This document shows positions 37,001 to 47,500 of a stretch of DNA of 64,000 nucleotides, piece after piece; position 1 is the first letter of the stretch; every line of letters begins with the position of its first letter. This DNA comes from Microbulbifer celer (GTDB taxonomy: Bacteria; Pseudomonadota; Gammaproteobacteria; Pseudomonadales; Cellvibrionaceae): the NCBI RefSeq assembly GCF_020991125.1, contig NZ_CP087715.1:372001-436000 (forward strand), written 5' to 3'. The notes below the pieces were generated by a model, which saw nothing but the letters and a program-made list of their open reading frames with translations, was not told the DNA's origin and did not search any database. Position numbers and translations under genes: made by a program.

Positions 37001-40000
37001 AAACGGTAGCTACCGAAGACAGCACCGATTTCTCCAAAACCGCAGTGTCTGACGCCTGGGGTGATGCCGACCGCGCGCGTATCGGCGATACGGTGCAGTA
37101 CACCCTGAACCTCGGTATCCAGCCGGGACTTACCCGCAACGTTGTCGTTACCGATGAACTACCGGCGGGCCTGGAGCTGGTTTCCGTAGATAGTATCGAT
37201 TGCGGCACCAACGGCTTTACCTGTTCTCTGACACCGGTCGAGCCGGCCCCCGGCGCAACCGGCACACTCCAGTGGCAGCTGGGAAATATCGACGCGGAAA
37301 GCGATTCAACTCCGCCGTTTACCATTGTGTATACCGCGGTAGTGCTCGATGACGAGACCGTGTTCCCGGCCAACAGCGGCGAGATAGAACGCACAAACAG
37401 CGCCGAGTTGATTTACGATGGTGCTGCGGAATTACTCGAGGATCAGGCGAGTATCTGGGTAGTACAGCCGAACATCACCGATCTGCAGAAAACCGATACC
37501 CGCTCTGGTGTTACCAGCCCCCACACGGTGGTGGATATCACCAACGAAGTCATGAACTTCCGTCTACGGGCACAGAACCTCGGCGGCGCTCCCGCCTACG
37601 GTGTTGTGATTGCAGATATCCTGAATAGTGATCCGGCCAATCCGGAGTTCGATGAAACAACACTCAATAATATTGAGGTACAGGTCGACGGCCAGCCGGC
37701 CAACTACACCCACGTGGTGAACGGCGGCATCATCGAATTTACCCTTGCCGATGTAGTGCCTGAAAACGCCGTTATCCAGATCGATTACGAAGTCGGCTTG
37801 AATCTCGATATTCCCAGCGGCCATACCTGGTACAACCGCTTCCATATCGATAACTACGTTTCCAACGATATCGACAGTACCAGCAGTCGCCTTTATGAGG
37901 GCACTGTACCGGCCTGTGAATCCGCACTCTCAAACAACTGCTTCCAGTTGATGACTTCGGTCGCTGATCCGGAAGACCTCACCCTGCAATTGATGGAGCC
38001 GTCCGACGGCCGCGCGCCCATCGGTGCACCGGTCAGCTATCGCATTACGGTGCCGGCGAGTCCCATCGCGAGTTCTACCCTGGCGGACGTGCAGGTCGAA
38101 CATACCCTCGAAGGCCGCGACACCGCGATTGCGCTGGACACCGTGACCATCGACGGTGAGCCGGTAACGGTTCCCGCGGGCGAGCAGTTCACCATCGCTG
38201 TGGGAGATATTCCGCCCAACGAAGTGCGTGAAATAGTTTTCACCGGCTGGGTCGCGAACCATGCAAACGCCCAGTCCGGGCAGACCTTTGATATCAGCGC
38301 CACTTATACCTATAGCGAAGCCGGCGTGGTGACAGAAATGGGGGGCGGTTCCGAAACCCTCACCATTGTCGAGCCCGAACTGAGGCTGACCCAGAGCGCC
38401 GTCAACCAGAGCGGGAATACCGAGCCGGTAGCCGGTGATATTTATCGCTTCAGTCTGGCGCTGGCGGAGCAGGGTGCTAATGGCTCTGCAGCATACGATC
38501 TGTCGGTACTGGAAGAGCTGAGTACCGGCTGGGTTTACGAGGCTGGCACGGCGACTTTCAATGGTACTGCCATTGCAGATCCAACAATTGTCGGTGACGG
38601 TGTTGCTACCGCCCAGAGCCTGAATTGGGATGCGGTGGCCAATACCGATATACCTGCCGGTGAAACCCGCACCCTGGAATTTGCTGTGCGCGTACTGGAC
38701 AGCGTGCTCGCGGGCCAGGAGCTGACCGGCAGCACTACTGCACAGTGGACCAGCCAGGCTGGAACGGCCGAGCATGTGGAGCGGGACGGTTCCGATATGC
38801 CGGATGCGTCTGCACTAAATAATTATTTCCTCGGCCCGGAACAGTTGCCGCCACTGGCAATTAGCAATACCGCCACGCTTGAGAAAAACGTCCTCAGTGA
38901 AACCGCACCGCTGAACGATGGCGAGTTGCGTATCGGTGACCTGGTCACTTATGAACTGCGCTTGGGTGCCCAGCGCGGCACGCTTCCCAATGCGGTTGTG
39001 AGCGATACCCTGCCGGAAGGCATGGTGTTTGTGGATACCGTTTCCATCGCTGCCGATGGCATGACCTATGACCTCACCCAGGAGCCGGTTGCAGAAGCTG
39101 CCGGCGAAATTATCTGGAATCTGGGGTCACTGGTGAATACCGCGGGAGAAGAGCTGGTAATTACCTACCGCACGCGAGTGCAGAAAGATGTACTGACGTT
39201 GAATGCGGCCAGTATCGAAATGCGCAATGCGGCGAGCTTCCAGTTCGACACGGCCGCAGGCCCGAGTGAGCCACTGTTGACGGAGCAGGCCCTGAATCTG
39301 CTGCAACCGGATCTCCAGTTTGCTCTGACCGCCACGCCCGATGGTACCGCGGCATTGATGCCGGAGCAGACCATCACCTTTACCGCGACGATTACCAATA
39401 ACGGTACCGCACCCGCGTATGACCCTGTGCTGCGCGATGAAATCCCTGTGGGCATGCGCAATGCTGGAGTGGAGACCATTTCGATCAATGGCGCTACTTC
39501 TGGGTTGGTACAGCCAACCTTTGATCCGGCTACCGGCGAAGCCGTATGGAATTTTGCCGATGCTATTCCCGCCGGGGATGTGTTGGAGGTGGTGTATCAG
39601 GTAACGACCGACAGCGATCTCGCCGCTGGCCTGCAGATCGGCAACAACGCGTTTATCGAATGGTATTACTCCTTCGGCGAGAGAGAGGTTCCCGAAGGCG
39701 CGGTGCTGGAAAACCGTCAGCCCTACGGCCCCAGTGATGCGGTGAGTGTGCAGTTCAGCACACCGGATGCCGAGCCGCTGCAGATTGCCGTTGAGCCTGC
39801 CACCCGCGAACTGGCTTCCATTGGCGAACCGTTTGTCTATCGCCTGACGATTCCGGCTGCGGGGGCGCTGCACGATGTGGCGGTACAGATGGACCTCGCT
39901 GATTCCGGTATTGACCCGGTGGACCTGGCATTTGTCAGCGCCGAGCAGGTCTCCGGCAACATCGCGTTCAATCCTCAGGGCTCCATCGATGGCGGACTGC

Positions 40001-43000
40001 TGACGATTACCGATAACGCCAGCGGTATTGATATCGAAGCCGGTAGCGAAGCGGTGATCGATGTCACCCTGCGACTGCGCGATACCGACCAGAACCAGTT
40101 CGGGAACGCCTTCAGCTCTCGCGCCAGCTACAGCTATAGCTATGCCAACGACGACCCGAATGCGGGCCGCGGCATGGGTGAAGTCAGCGAATACTCGGCA
40201 CCGATCGAGATCGTGGAGCCCACTGAGCTGGTGATGACCAAAACCGGTGATGCACAGGTGCAATCCGGTCAGCCGGGTCGCTTCACCCTGGATGTCCATA
40301 ACCGTGGCACCGGCCCGGCGTGGGATCTGACCGTGCGCGATTTCCTGCCCGCTACCGAGCAGGGCGGCATGTGTGAGACACCGCCGGCCAACTTTGCAGC
40401 CACAGTAGTGGATGCCGGCGGAAACGCGGTTGCCACACTGAGTGAAGGCAGTGACTTCACCAGCGTATTTGATGCGGAAAACTGCACTCTGATGTTCACT
40501 GCCAGTGGTGCCAACGCGGCACTGCCGGTGGATCATCACCTGCAATTTGCCTACGACGCATGGTTGGATGAGAACACCGTCGATGGCACTGAACTGGATA
40601 ATGTCGCCGGCGCCGAGCGCTGGTACAGCTGGGACAGCACCGGCCCGGACGCGCGCGTTTATGAGCGCACCTACGCTGCGGACCCACCCAACGGCACGCC
40701 GTCGGTGGAAGATCACGAGGATGTGTTTACCGTGATCGCCGCGGTGCCGAGTGTGGTATTCGAAAAAGTGGTGGAAAACATCACTTCCGGTGACAGCCCC
40801 GCGACCATGGCGGCTCCGGGGGATGTATTGCAGTACACCCTGACCCTGCGCAACGTCAGTGATATGGAAGTGGAAGATGTTTCTATTACCGATGAACTGG
40901 ACCGCCTCAATGCGCCGGCATTGTTTGCAGCGGGCACTTTGCAATTGATCTCCGCGCCGGTGGATGCAGACAGCTCCGCGACCAACGCCACTGGCGGTGG
41001 CAACGGTACCGGCCTGGTGGATGTCTCCAGCCTGACCCTGGGCGCTGCGGGCAGTGGCACCGCTGAAGTCCAGCTGGTGTATCAGGTGCAGTTGATCAAT
41101 GTGATCGACAGTGCATCCGCGGTACTGAATCAGGCCCAGGTACAGCTGCCCGGTCAGCCGCTGATCGACAGTGACGACCCGAATATCAACGGCGCCGCGG
41201 ACCCGCAGGTTTCCGGCGATGAAGACCCCACCCGGGTCATCATCGAATCCGCCCCGATCTTCCAGGTTGAAAAAACTTCCGAAGATCTCACCGGCGAAGC
41301 AGACAGCCTGATGCCCGGCGATACCCTGCGCTACACCCTGCGGGTGGAAAACATCGGCAACGAAAACATGTTGGAGGCCAGCCTGCGCGACCAGGTGCCG
41401 GCCAACACCGTGTACGTTGCCGGTTCCACCACGCTGAACGGTACCGCGCTGGACGATATCGACGGCAGCACGCCGCTGGCACAGACACTGGAAATCCAGT
41501 CTCCCGGTGCAGAAGCCGGTGAGCTGCTGGCGGATCCGGAAGCGGGCGGCGCTCACGCAGCGGTAGTCACCTTTGATGTGACCATCAATGAGGTTAACGA
41601 CGGTACGGTGATTTCCAACCAGGGCTTCGCCAACGGCGTCGGCGCCGGTGGCGGGGCGCCACTGGATGAAAAGCCGTCGGACGATCCCACTACCGAAGTG
41701 GCCGACGATCCCACCATCGATATTGTCGGTAATGTACCGCTGTTGCGGGTGCAGAAAACCGTCGAGCTGGTTGTGGATAACATGACCGCGGGCATCGTCG
41801 ATCCGGAAGACGTGCTGCGTTACACCATCACCGTCAGCAATCGGGGCGGCAAAGACGCCACCGAAGCACGCCTGGTGGACCTGGTGCCGGAGCACACCAC
41901 TTATGTCGCTGGCAGCACCCTGTTGAATGGCACTGCGGTAGCCGATGACGGCACGGAATCGCCACTGGTGGCCGGCATTGCCATCAGCAGTGAAGACCTG
42001 ACGCCGCCGCTGCCGGCAACAGGCGAGGGTGTGATCACCACAGCGCAGACCGCGACCATCGTGTTTGATGTGATGGTGGATGCGGAAACTGAGCGCGGCA
42101 CCATCATCAGCAACCAGGGTAATGTGTACAGCCTGGAGCTGCCGCTGACCCTGACCGATGCCGACGGCAATACCGGTAACGGAGCGCAGCCGACAGAAGT
42201 AGTCGTTGGTGATGCACAGCAGCTGTCCATTACCAAAGAAGTGGCTGTGGTTGGCGGCGGTGCTGCCGAACCCGGTGAGGTGCTGGAATACCTGGTAGAG
42301 GTCACCAATATCAGTGCGGTGCCCGCGAGCCTGGTGAGCATTTACGATGACCTGCTTACCGCCGGTGAGGGTGTGCTCACTTACGTGGAAGACTCCGCGC
42401 GCCTGAACGGCCGGCCGGATGGTGTGATGGTCAACGGCTCTCTGATTACCGTCGACTACAGCACCAATTACGGGGATCTGGAACCCAGTGAATCCATCAC
42501 CCTGCGCTTCCAGGCCAAGCTGGGTGAGAACCTGGAGATGGGTTACTCGGTGGTGAATACCGCCGAGGTGAAATGGAATGATCCGCCGGTGTCCAACGAG
42601 GCCTCCGTGGCCATCGATATCGGTGGTACCCCGGGCATTGCCAACCTCTCCGGTTACCTCTGGCACGATGTGAACTTCAGCGAAACCGCAGACAGTGAGG
42701 AGCGGCTGCTCACCAACTGGACCGTGGAGCTGTACTTCAACAATGCGCTGCTGGAAACCGGGCAGAGTGATGAGAACGGCTACTTCCAGTTCGACGGTCT
42801 GGTACCGAACATGGACGGTGCGAATATGGAAGGCGCCAGTTACGAGCTGCGCTACCTGGCGCCGAACGCGGTGGAATCCACCGCGTCTCTGGGTACCGCC
42901 AGTTCCGACTTCGCCAATGGTCCGCAGGAGATCCGCCAGATTTACATCGGCTCTGGTGCCAACCCGCAGAACCTGAATCTGCCGATTACCCCCAACGGAG

Positions 43001-44562
43001 TGATCTACGATTCCGTACAGCGTGCCCCCATCGCGGGCGCGATGGTGCGCATGCTGCAGGCCTCCAGCGGTCAGCCACTGCCGGATAGCTGCTTCGAGGA
43101 TCCCGCGCAACAGAATCAGTTGACCCTGCCGGGGGGTTATTACAAGTTCGATCTGAACTTCAGCAGTGCCGCCTGTGCGACTAACGCGGATTACCTGATC
43201 GAAGTGGAAGTGCCCAGTGACGATTACGTCTCCGGTCCGTCGCAGATCATTCCGCCGCAAACGGGCGTGGAAACCGGCAGCTTCGATGTGGGCGCCTGCC
43301 TTGGCAGCGGCTCGGACGTGATTCCGGCCACGGCGAATCACTGTGAGATACAACTTTCCGAACTGGCACCGACGATTGATATGGATGCGCGTTCCAGCGA
43401 GACGGATTATTACCTCCGCCTGAACCTGGACGACAGCAACCAGCCCGGCAGCAGCCAGCTGTTCAACAACCACATTGCCCTGGACCCGCAACTGGAAGGC
43501 GCCCTGGCGCTGACCAAAACCGCGGCCATGCTCAATGTGACCCGCAGCCAGCTGGTGCCGTACACCATCACCTTTACCAACACCATGCCGGTACCGCTGA
43601 CCGACCTGCAGCTGGTGGATTACTTCCCGGCCGGCTTCAAGTATGTGGCGGGTTCCGCAAACCTCGACGGTGTGCCGGTGGAGCCGGTGGTCAACGGCCT
43701 GCAACTGCAGTGGCCGCACCTGCGCGCCGAAGGGGAACAGACCCGTACCCTGAAGCTGTTGCTGGTGGTGGGCTCCGGTGTGGGTGAAGGCAAGTATGTG
43801 AACCGTGCGCGGATGTTCAACGAGCTTTCCGGTCAGCAGGCGTCTGGCGAAGCCACGGCGACGGTGCGCGTGGTGCCGGATCCGACCTTCGACTGTACCG
43901 ATGTGATCGGCAAGGTGTACGACGATAAAAACCTGAACGGTTACCAGGATCAGGGTGAAGGCGGTGTGGCTGGTGCGCGTGTGGTGACGGCGAATGGCCT
44001 CAAGGCCACGTCCGATGCCCACGGTCGCTTCCACATCACCTGTGCAGCGGTGCCGAACCAGGATCGCGGTTCCAACTTTGTTCTGAAGCTGGATGATCGC
44101 AGCCTGCCCAGTGGCTATCGCCTGACCACGGAAAACCCGCGTGTCCAGCGCGCTACCCGAGGCAAGATGCTGGAGTTCAACTTCGGTACCAGCCTGCACC
44201 GCGTAGTGCGTCTGGATCTGGCGGAAGCGGTGTTCGAGCCCGGTTCCACCGAGCTGCGTCCGCAGTGGAATTCCCGCACGGAACTGTTGCTGGAAAAACT
44301 GCAGCAGGCGCCGTCCGTACTGCGTCTGTCCTACCTGGCGGAAAACGAAGATCCGTCGCTGGTAGAGGCGCGCCTTGAAACCATCAAGGCACGGATTGCA
44401 CAAGACTGGGCAGCGCTCGACTGCTGTTATCCGCTCAATATCGAAACCGAAATATTCTGGCGCCGTGGTGCGCCCCCAACCCGGGGTGGATTGCTCGATG
44501 GCCTTAAACGCAGTGTGGATCGCGCATTGGGAAATGACAGCGATCAGGGAGGATTCCAGTGA
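31003..44562 (+). CDS. Giant exported DUF11-repeat protein (4519 residues)
   Basis: A very large predicted surface or periplasmic protein with a signal peptide ending AWAQQ near residue 36. After a Cys-rich N-terminal region, about twenty DUF11-like Ig-fold modules of 100-200 residues follow; typical signatures are GDTLEYTIEITN and VVVTDELPAGLELVS. Near residue 3880 there is an SdrD-B/CnaB-like module (GYLWHDVNF), near 4297 another (GKVYDDKNLNGYQDQGEGG), and at about 4405-4475 a degenerate OmpA-like segment (FEPGSTELRPQ). There is no LPXTG sorting signal, as expected for a Gram-negative. It overlaps the OmpA-barrel gene by one base (TGATG-type), so both are made together. Likely adhesin or stalk; function is not established. 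Confidence 0.88.
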   Translation: MKSEVTGRKSFRNALATLVLTCVGILLPVGGAWAQQSCPSAELNIQITGYCELCGGGQVRLTVSNGTNGQPGDSNWLEYRDENRDFSNVWVAVDLGDLEAVYNASQYNFNFGNLGRGQTETQTFSLIAQDGVREDLVDRFDPQEITATATFEYANCGGEEYRRCENNGWGGCGGWNSNWGDWESLPGQGSPTGEQEIGTSNLSVREPGAVVTKDVRNIDAGMVPGQFSDVAAPSGDRVYGHEDDGIIWRIRIENGGDAPMRDVLFDDSMNPAGAANMEMLALCRDEGQAEAVANGESLGDTCTAISGDSLSDRRIEEFGYPNTIGINRRVEMFIAGRLRNSCTSQVNTANGVEWGCFNNNSLPENNHGDIEQAIANGLPDYSNSQAEFRVLSSGELGNPLQNPNSENDLNYQVEFFGLNGTSEPVGMRGMVRITLQNLSGGTVNNLVLTDTLPDQYILDPNFEPQLEVTSFDGYSNYAGRISEIDWTNSVTPTAGNQSYLADSGLKKPVFRLVSDGNDAGPEANENPDQVNLMRHGDTAVITFRIVQVNQDPSHPWDFYDLRANLDNHDESGGSDTRIDPPDIGPLENQLQVDWSDFCSENGFDQSDIVTTEFTPDPENLNVDIPHPLYIIRDEGTTPVTVNIWNSGGHTASDYSFYVTFGQTINVESIDGGQCTEPGNPPEIDGQQAPLWNTPAWRGDSDPNGDGNPLPDNAVVYACTVGDLAGGDSSTLTFTVSKNHGNGDDLTMRADVIGQITLAVPGQEADWTSSGEALVYPTPANLTGVDGTTPSQQLSNNYTLDAVRAKALGFNLLKRYVPGSCKEADTRPSGDGDGQSIPPQILLGEECDFDIYAGGWFGFETPGWNITVANISVADALPVHAGGDDSNTGLQYYVSKRELTDICHAGGLPDSPNSVCSDVISPSGFMPGSELTDGDLSWAFSGTEITIKDRWFLANLTTRMRNTDADQVAGSNVHGDRSVDYGRSDFSVRFEMEDGTPVGTPDNVSNSACFKQNDEWENPVFGSGQSCNPDYPGYPQWQDWTAQTQITEPRLSVTKEVCNLSEAAGDVNGCSWAESAEGSKFDDFVYRLTVANEAAAEGINRAPAYDVVITDVQDDGGQMCVWAVDGAFGDDGIDNIPGDANPDAGEIGTAIGLTNYTYDHLDPEASPHCLNGGSPAHITFSYKESSLLKQINPGAEVVLQYRVTPHRTVAPGQVFDAVADIYRYDSLFEDAGNQTVIPVTNLNHPLTDGSELPATPDTPRSGGARIYCINADDESEYCESDSANVTIYQVEVDPIEAVGQSTLGEYAPKQGEIEAVVGEEVRLRLTGEVPAARLGEFTFHAPLPEGLRCIDAEQKDLRSIPDTTWFPGDGSTPLTPTVTGCESSGGDGTFVHWDYGDQHLLEYNRNTYPDGLIPVEVTFVVRVENNVTASHGAELVVNGAGDAYMSYLPAGASSGERSVFVPPPITVHVNGPRIALEKTFDDAIASVDGDDVITVTVTATNTDNDEGSTSATAFNLEVLDDLRDTKYRYVPDSQQGVNGVPAPQVRFADDNPDAPIFYWDDPSPDAPAGTNWAAPYAITQGASVAFSFQVRVVGENDDAADIAPHEELPNTIEATWQSLPNRNLNLNIDPASKDGAIGEDGAEDGIRNGWFTTETDPQPNINDYETTAEDRTEVGGLELVKADVTENGTTPESRTIGAHRTFRLDIFLPEGVTENVVVTDTLSNGYAIANSDHGYEIRCEYDDTILEINDQSPDASCGQFAGALPQNGDTGTLSWNIGKVATHTEDDTGEGATNAIDPVIHIYYVARIENDGSVVAGTVLSNSAELDYMNAPTTLTADVDPIEVAEPALTVTKTAGATSAVSGDTLEYTIEITNDTGANVSTAFDVNIADLLPEQLRLDNATLDGADYMPGTRADGAFVWGRENGDDNSLDIAPGESMTLIYNTTVLSAFGSEIENTVHVDWTSLDHGVPGQDTYPGDYQRHGKGCPVTVAPNEYCTFINETVATEDSTDFSKTAVSDAWGDADRARIGDTVQYTLNLGIQPGLTRNVVVTDELPAGLELVSVDSIDCGTNGFTCSLTPVEPAPGATGTLQWQLGNIDAESDSTPPFTIVYTAVVLDDETVFPANSGEIERTNSAELIYDGAAELLEDQASIWVVQPNITDLQKTDTRSGVTSPHTVVDITNEVMNFRLRAQNLGGAPAYGVVIADILNSDPANPEFDETTLNNIEVQVDGQPANYTHVVNGGIIEFTLADVVPENAVIQIDYEVGLNLDIPSGHTWYNRFHIDNYVSNDIDSTSSRLYEGTVPACESALSNNCFQLMTSVADPEDLTLQLMEPSDGRAPIGAPVSYRITVPASPIASSTLADVQVEHTLEGRDTAIALDTVTIDGEPVTVPAGEQFTIAVGDIPPNEVREIVFTGWVANHANAQSGQTFDISATYTYSEAGVVTEMGGGSETLTIVEPELRLTQSAVNQSGNTEPVAGDIYRFSLALAEQGANGSAAYDLSVLEELSTGWVYEAGTATFNGTAIADPTIVGDGVATAQSLNWDAVANTDIPAGETRTLEFAVRVLDSVLAGQELTGSTTAQWTSQAGTAEHVERDGSDMPDASALNNYFLGPEQLPPLAISNTATLEKNVLSETAPLNDGELRIGDLVTYELRLGAQRGTLPNAVVSDTLPEGMVFVDTVSIAADGMTYDLTQEPVAEAAGEIIWNLGSLVNTAGEELVITYRTRVQKDVLTLNAASIEMRNAASFQFDTAAGPSEPLLTEQALNLLQPDLQFALTATPDGTAALMPEQTITFTATITNNGTAPAYDPVLRDEIPVGMRNAGVETISINGATSGLVQPTFDPATGEAVWNFADAIPAGDVLEVVYQVTTDSDLAAGLQIGNNAFIEWYYSFGEREVPEGAVLENRQPYGPSDAVSVQFSTPDAEPLQIAVEPATRELASIGEPFVYRLTIPAAGALHDVAVQMDLADSGIDPVDLAFVSAEQVSGNIAFNPQGSIDGGLLTITDNASGIDIEAGSEAVIDVTLRLRDTDQNQFGNAFSSRASYSYSYANDDPNAGRGMGEVSEYSAPIEIVEPTELVMTKTGDAQVQSGQPGRFTLDVHNRGTGPAWDLTVRDFLPATEQGGMCETPPANFAATVVDAGGNAVATLSEGSDFTSVFDAENCTLMFTASGANAALPVDHHLQFAYDAWLDENTVDGTELDNVAGAERWYSWDSTGPDARVYERTYAADPPNGTPSVEDHEDVFTVIAAVPSVVFEKVVENITSGDSPATMAAPGDVLQYTLTLRNVSDMEVEDVSITDELDRLNAPALFAAGTLQLISAPVDADSSATNATGGGNGTGLVDVSSLTLGAAGSGTAEVQLVYQVQLINVIDSASAVLNQAQVQLPGQPLIDSDDPNINGAADPQVSGDEDPTRVIIESAPIFQVEKTSEDLTGEADSLMPGDTLRYTLRVENIGNENMLEASLRDQVPANTVYVAGSTTLNGTALDDIDGSTPLAQTLEIQSPGAEAGELLADPEAGGAHAAVVTFDVTINEVNDGTVISNQGFANGVGAGGGAPLDEKPSDDPTTEVADDPTIDIVGNVPLLRVQKTVELVVDNMTAGIVDPEDVLRYTITVSNRGGKDATEARLVDLVPEHTTYVAGSTLLNGTAVADDGTESPLVAGIAISSEDLTPPLPATGEGVITTAQTATIVFDVMVDAETERGTIISNQGNVYSLELPLTLTDADGNTGNGAQPTEVVVGDAQQLSITKEVAVVGGGAAEPGEVLEYLVEVTNISAVPASLVSIYDDLLTAGEGVLTYVEDSARLNGRPDGVMVNGSLITVDYSTNYGDLEPSESITLRFQAKLGENLEMGYSVVNTAEVKWNDPPVSNEASVAIDIGGTPGIANLSGYLWHDVNFSETADSEERLLTNWTVELYFNNALLETGQSDENGYFQFDGLVPNMDGANMEGASYELRYLAPNAVESTASLGTASSDFANGPQEIRQIYIGSGANPQNLNLPITPNGVIYDSVQRAPIAGAMVRMLQASSGQPLPDSCFEDPAQQNQLTLPGGYYKFDLNFSSAACATNADYLIEVEVPSDDYVSGPSQIIPPQTGVETGSFDVGACLGSGSDVIPATANHCEIQLSELAPTIDMDARSSETDYYLRLNLDDSNQPGSSQLFNNHIALDPQLEGALALTKTAAMLNVTRSQLVPYTITFTNTMPVPLTDLQLVDYFPAGFKYVAGSANLDGVPVEPVVNGLQLQWPHLRAEGEQTRTLKLLLVVGSGVGEGKYVNRARMFNELSGQQASGEATATVRVVPDPTFDCTDVIGKVYDDKNLNGYQDQGEGGVAGARVVTANGLKATSDAHGRFHITCAAVPNQDRGSNFVLKLDDRSLPSGYRLTTENPRVQRATRGKMLEFNFGTSLHRVVRLDLAEAVFEPGSTELRPQWNSRTELLLEKLQQAPSVLRLSYLAENEDPSLVEARLETIKARIAQDWAALDCCYPLNIETEIFWRRGAPPTRGGLLDGLKRSVDRALGNDSDQGGFQ

Positions 44563-47500
44563 TGTTCCGTCCTTCTACTTCTAATAAATGGAAACGAGCC
44601 ATTCAGCCAGCCTGTGCCTTTGTTGTTGCACTGTCGGCGAGTGTGTGTGTGTTTGCCCAGGATACGGGCAGTGAAAACAGCGATGTGCAGCCAGTTGAGG
44701 TAGAGTCCTGGTGGCAGAAAATCCCCGGACTCTCCCCCGAAGTCGAGACCACCGCGGATTACAGTGAAAAGCCGTTGGGCAACAATACCGAGGCTTCTTT
44801 GATCCCGGCTGCAGGACAGTTATGGGTGCAGGATGCAGAAGTCTTTGTCGTCGCTGAAGAGGCGGTTGTAGAAGATGCGGTGTTGGCTCCGCTACGGTAC
44901 CGGGAAGTGGACGATGAGATCGATCCCGACCTGGTGGAAATCCTGCAGGAAAAGCTTGCCGAGCTTGAGGATTCCCACGAACTACAGCTGATTTTTACCG
45001 GCCATACCGGCAGCGATCCTCTCACCGAGGAGCAACAGTCGGCGTTTGCGGATAAAGAGACTTTTACCGAGGCGCGCGCCAAACGGGTGGCGGAATATTT
45101 CCAGACTTCTCTGGACCTGCCGGAAACGGCGGTGGTATTCAAAGGCCGGGGCGACAGCGAGCCGCTAACGGAAAACATCACTGCTCAGGGACGGGAGCAG
45201 AACCGTCGGGTACAGGTACAGCTGCGCTATTTCGAGCTGGATCAACAAGCCCGCGAAGCCCAGCGTCGCGCGGAAGCCGCGCAATTGAACCGGGTGAAGG
45301 TCTGCCGCCAGGAAACCGTATGTAAACTGCGCTATACCGCCGGTGCCGACAAGCGCGCGCGACTCAAGAATCTGGTATCTCCCCTGCGCCTGGCCCCGGG
45401 GCAGATCGATCTGCCACGAGCGTTTGTGCGCCGGATTCAGGAAGTGCGCAACACCCTGTTGGATAAGCCCAATCTGCGCATTCACTTTGTCGGTCACACC
45501 GACGGCAAACCGCTGCCGGAGGGGCCGGCGGAACTGTACAACGATAATATGATGCTCTCGCGCGCGGAAGCGCGCCGGGTGGCGCTGGCAGTGGCCGACC
45601 AGTTGAACCTGCCCGGGTACATGGTAACCAGTAGTGGCAAAGGTTCCAGCCAGCCCATCGCCGCCAATGACACCGCGAAAGGCCGCGCCCTGAACCGCCG
45701 GGTGGAAGTGGAATTCTGGTACGACGATTTATTGGAAACAGCGTCTGATGGCCTCCAGGCCTGCCCGGAATCTGCCACCGCAGAAACCATCACCATCGCG
45801 CATGAATCGCCCACCGGCACCATTCCACCGATCTCCATCAACAGTGGTGAGCCGCAGATTACCGCCGCCCAGCTGGGGCAGATGCAGCGCATGATGGACG
45901 AAGTTGCCGGCAAACAGAACGTGCGCCTGAGTTTTGTCGGTTACAGCGACAACGAACGCATGGAGCGCCGTGAGGCGATGGTCTATGGCGACGATGTGGG
46001 ATTGTCATCCGCGCGCGCCGAGAAAACCATGCACGCGGTACAGCAGCACCTCGGGTTGACCGATGAGCAGGTGGAGTTTGAAGGCCGCGGTTATGTGGAA
46101 TCCAAAGATGTGGTGCAGACCGGCTTTATTCACATGGATGGCGCCCGGGTAGAAGTGCAGGTGCTCTACGATGAGTTGGCAGTGCTGGCGGAAAAAGACC
46201 GTCTTGAGATTGAACGCATTCAGCAGGAGGCCGAAGCCCATAACCCTTACGCGCTGAATCTGATGCGTATTACCGTGGACGGTGCGCCGGAATACGACCC
46301 TTACAAAAACTCTGCTGACCTGCAGCGCTGTACCGACGTCGCGTTGGAAAGTGCCAATATCCAGTTCCGCTTTGATAACCAGAGCATGCAGCCGCGGCTG
46401 AATGTCAGTGCCTTTCCCAGCACCATCCGCTATGCGGACGACCCCGAAACGGAGATTGTCGACAGCCGGGTGCAGTTCAAGCGTTATACCAATTATCCGT
46501 CGTTTATTACCCGTGCCGAAGTACGTATTTTTGAAGAGGATCAGTCCCTGCGCGATGCACCGCTGGCTGTGGTCACTCTGGATCAGAACGGGGAGGGCAG
46601 CTGGGATGCGGATTTCGAAGCTTATCAGGCGCCCCTGAAAAAATTGCAGTACGTGTTGCGGGTCTACGACTGGAAACAGCGTTTTGATGAAACCCGGCCG
46701 CAGACCCTGTGGCTTGTGGATAACTTCGAACCGCAATTGCAGGAGGCCACAACGGAAGAAGAGCTGTTGGTGGGGTACGGGGAAAACCGTCTCGCCGAGC
46801 AGCATATTCCAGTTAACGGCAACGCAGTGCTGGTTAACGGTGCGGATATCCCGGCCAATCACAGTGTGTGGCTGGCGGGCCGTGAGGTACCGGTAAGCAA
46901 CAGCGGCGAGTTTGTTGCCGAGGAAATTTTTGCCAAGGGGCTGCATACCGTAGAAGTGGCCGTACTGGACGATGCGGGTAATGGTGAGCTGTTCCTGCGG
47001 GATCTGGAATTTACCCGCGATGACTGGTTTACCGTGGGCATTGCCGACCTCACCGTCGCGCGGGACGATACCAATGGTCCCGCGGCGCTGGTGACCGGTG
47101 ACGAAACCCACTACGAAAATTCCGCCAGCTATGACGGCCGCCTGGCGTTCTACACCAGCGGCAGTTTCGGCGATGGCTGGCGCCTGTCTGCCAGTGCGGA
47201 TACGGAAGAAGGCCCGGTAGAGGATCTGTTCACCAACTTTATGGAGAAAAATCCGGACGCGCTGTTCCGTCGTCTCGATAGCGATCTTTACTATCCCACG
47301 TTTGGTGATGACTCCACCGTGGTGGAAGATGCGCCCACCTCCGGCAAGTTCTACATCAAGCTGGAAAACTACGACGACTACGGCCTGTGGGGTAACTTCA
47401 ACGCGTCCTATACCGATAACGAGCTGGCGCATATCGACCGCGCGCTGTACGGGGCGAACTTCCATTTCGAAACCGACGACGTCACCGACTTTGGTGACAA

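Noticed and set aside
39127-44403. 1758-codon open frame on the minus strand, opposite the giant DUF11 gene
   Set aside because: It mirrors the codon bias of the plus-strand gene, has no ribosome-binding site and no recognisable domain; its composition is unlike a real protein. The plus strand has clear DUF11 modules throughout.
31003-44562. The giant gene as a fused assembly artefact or a set of frameshifted genes
   Set aside because: The frame is continuous over 13.5 kb with one signal peptide and consistent module spacing, and the downstream gene overlaps its stop codon normally.
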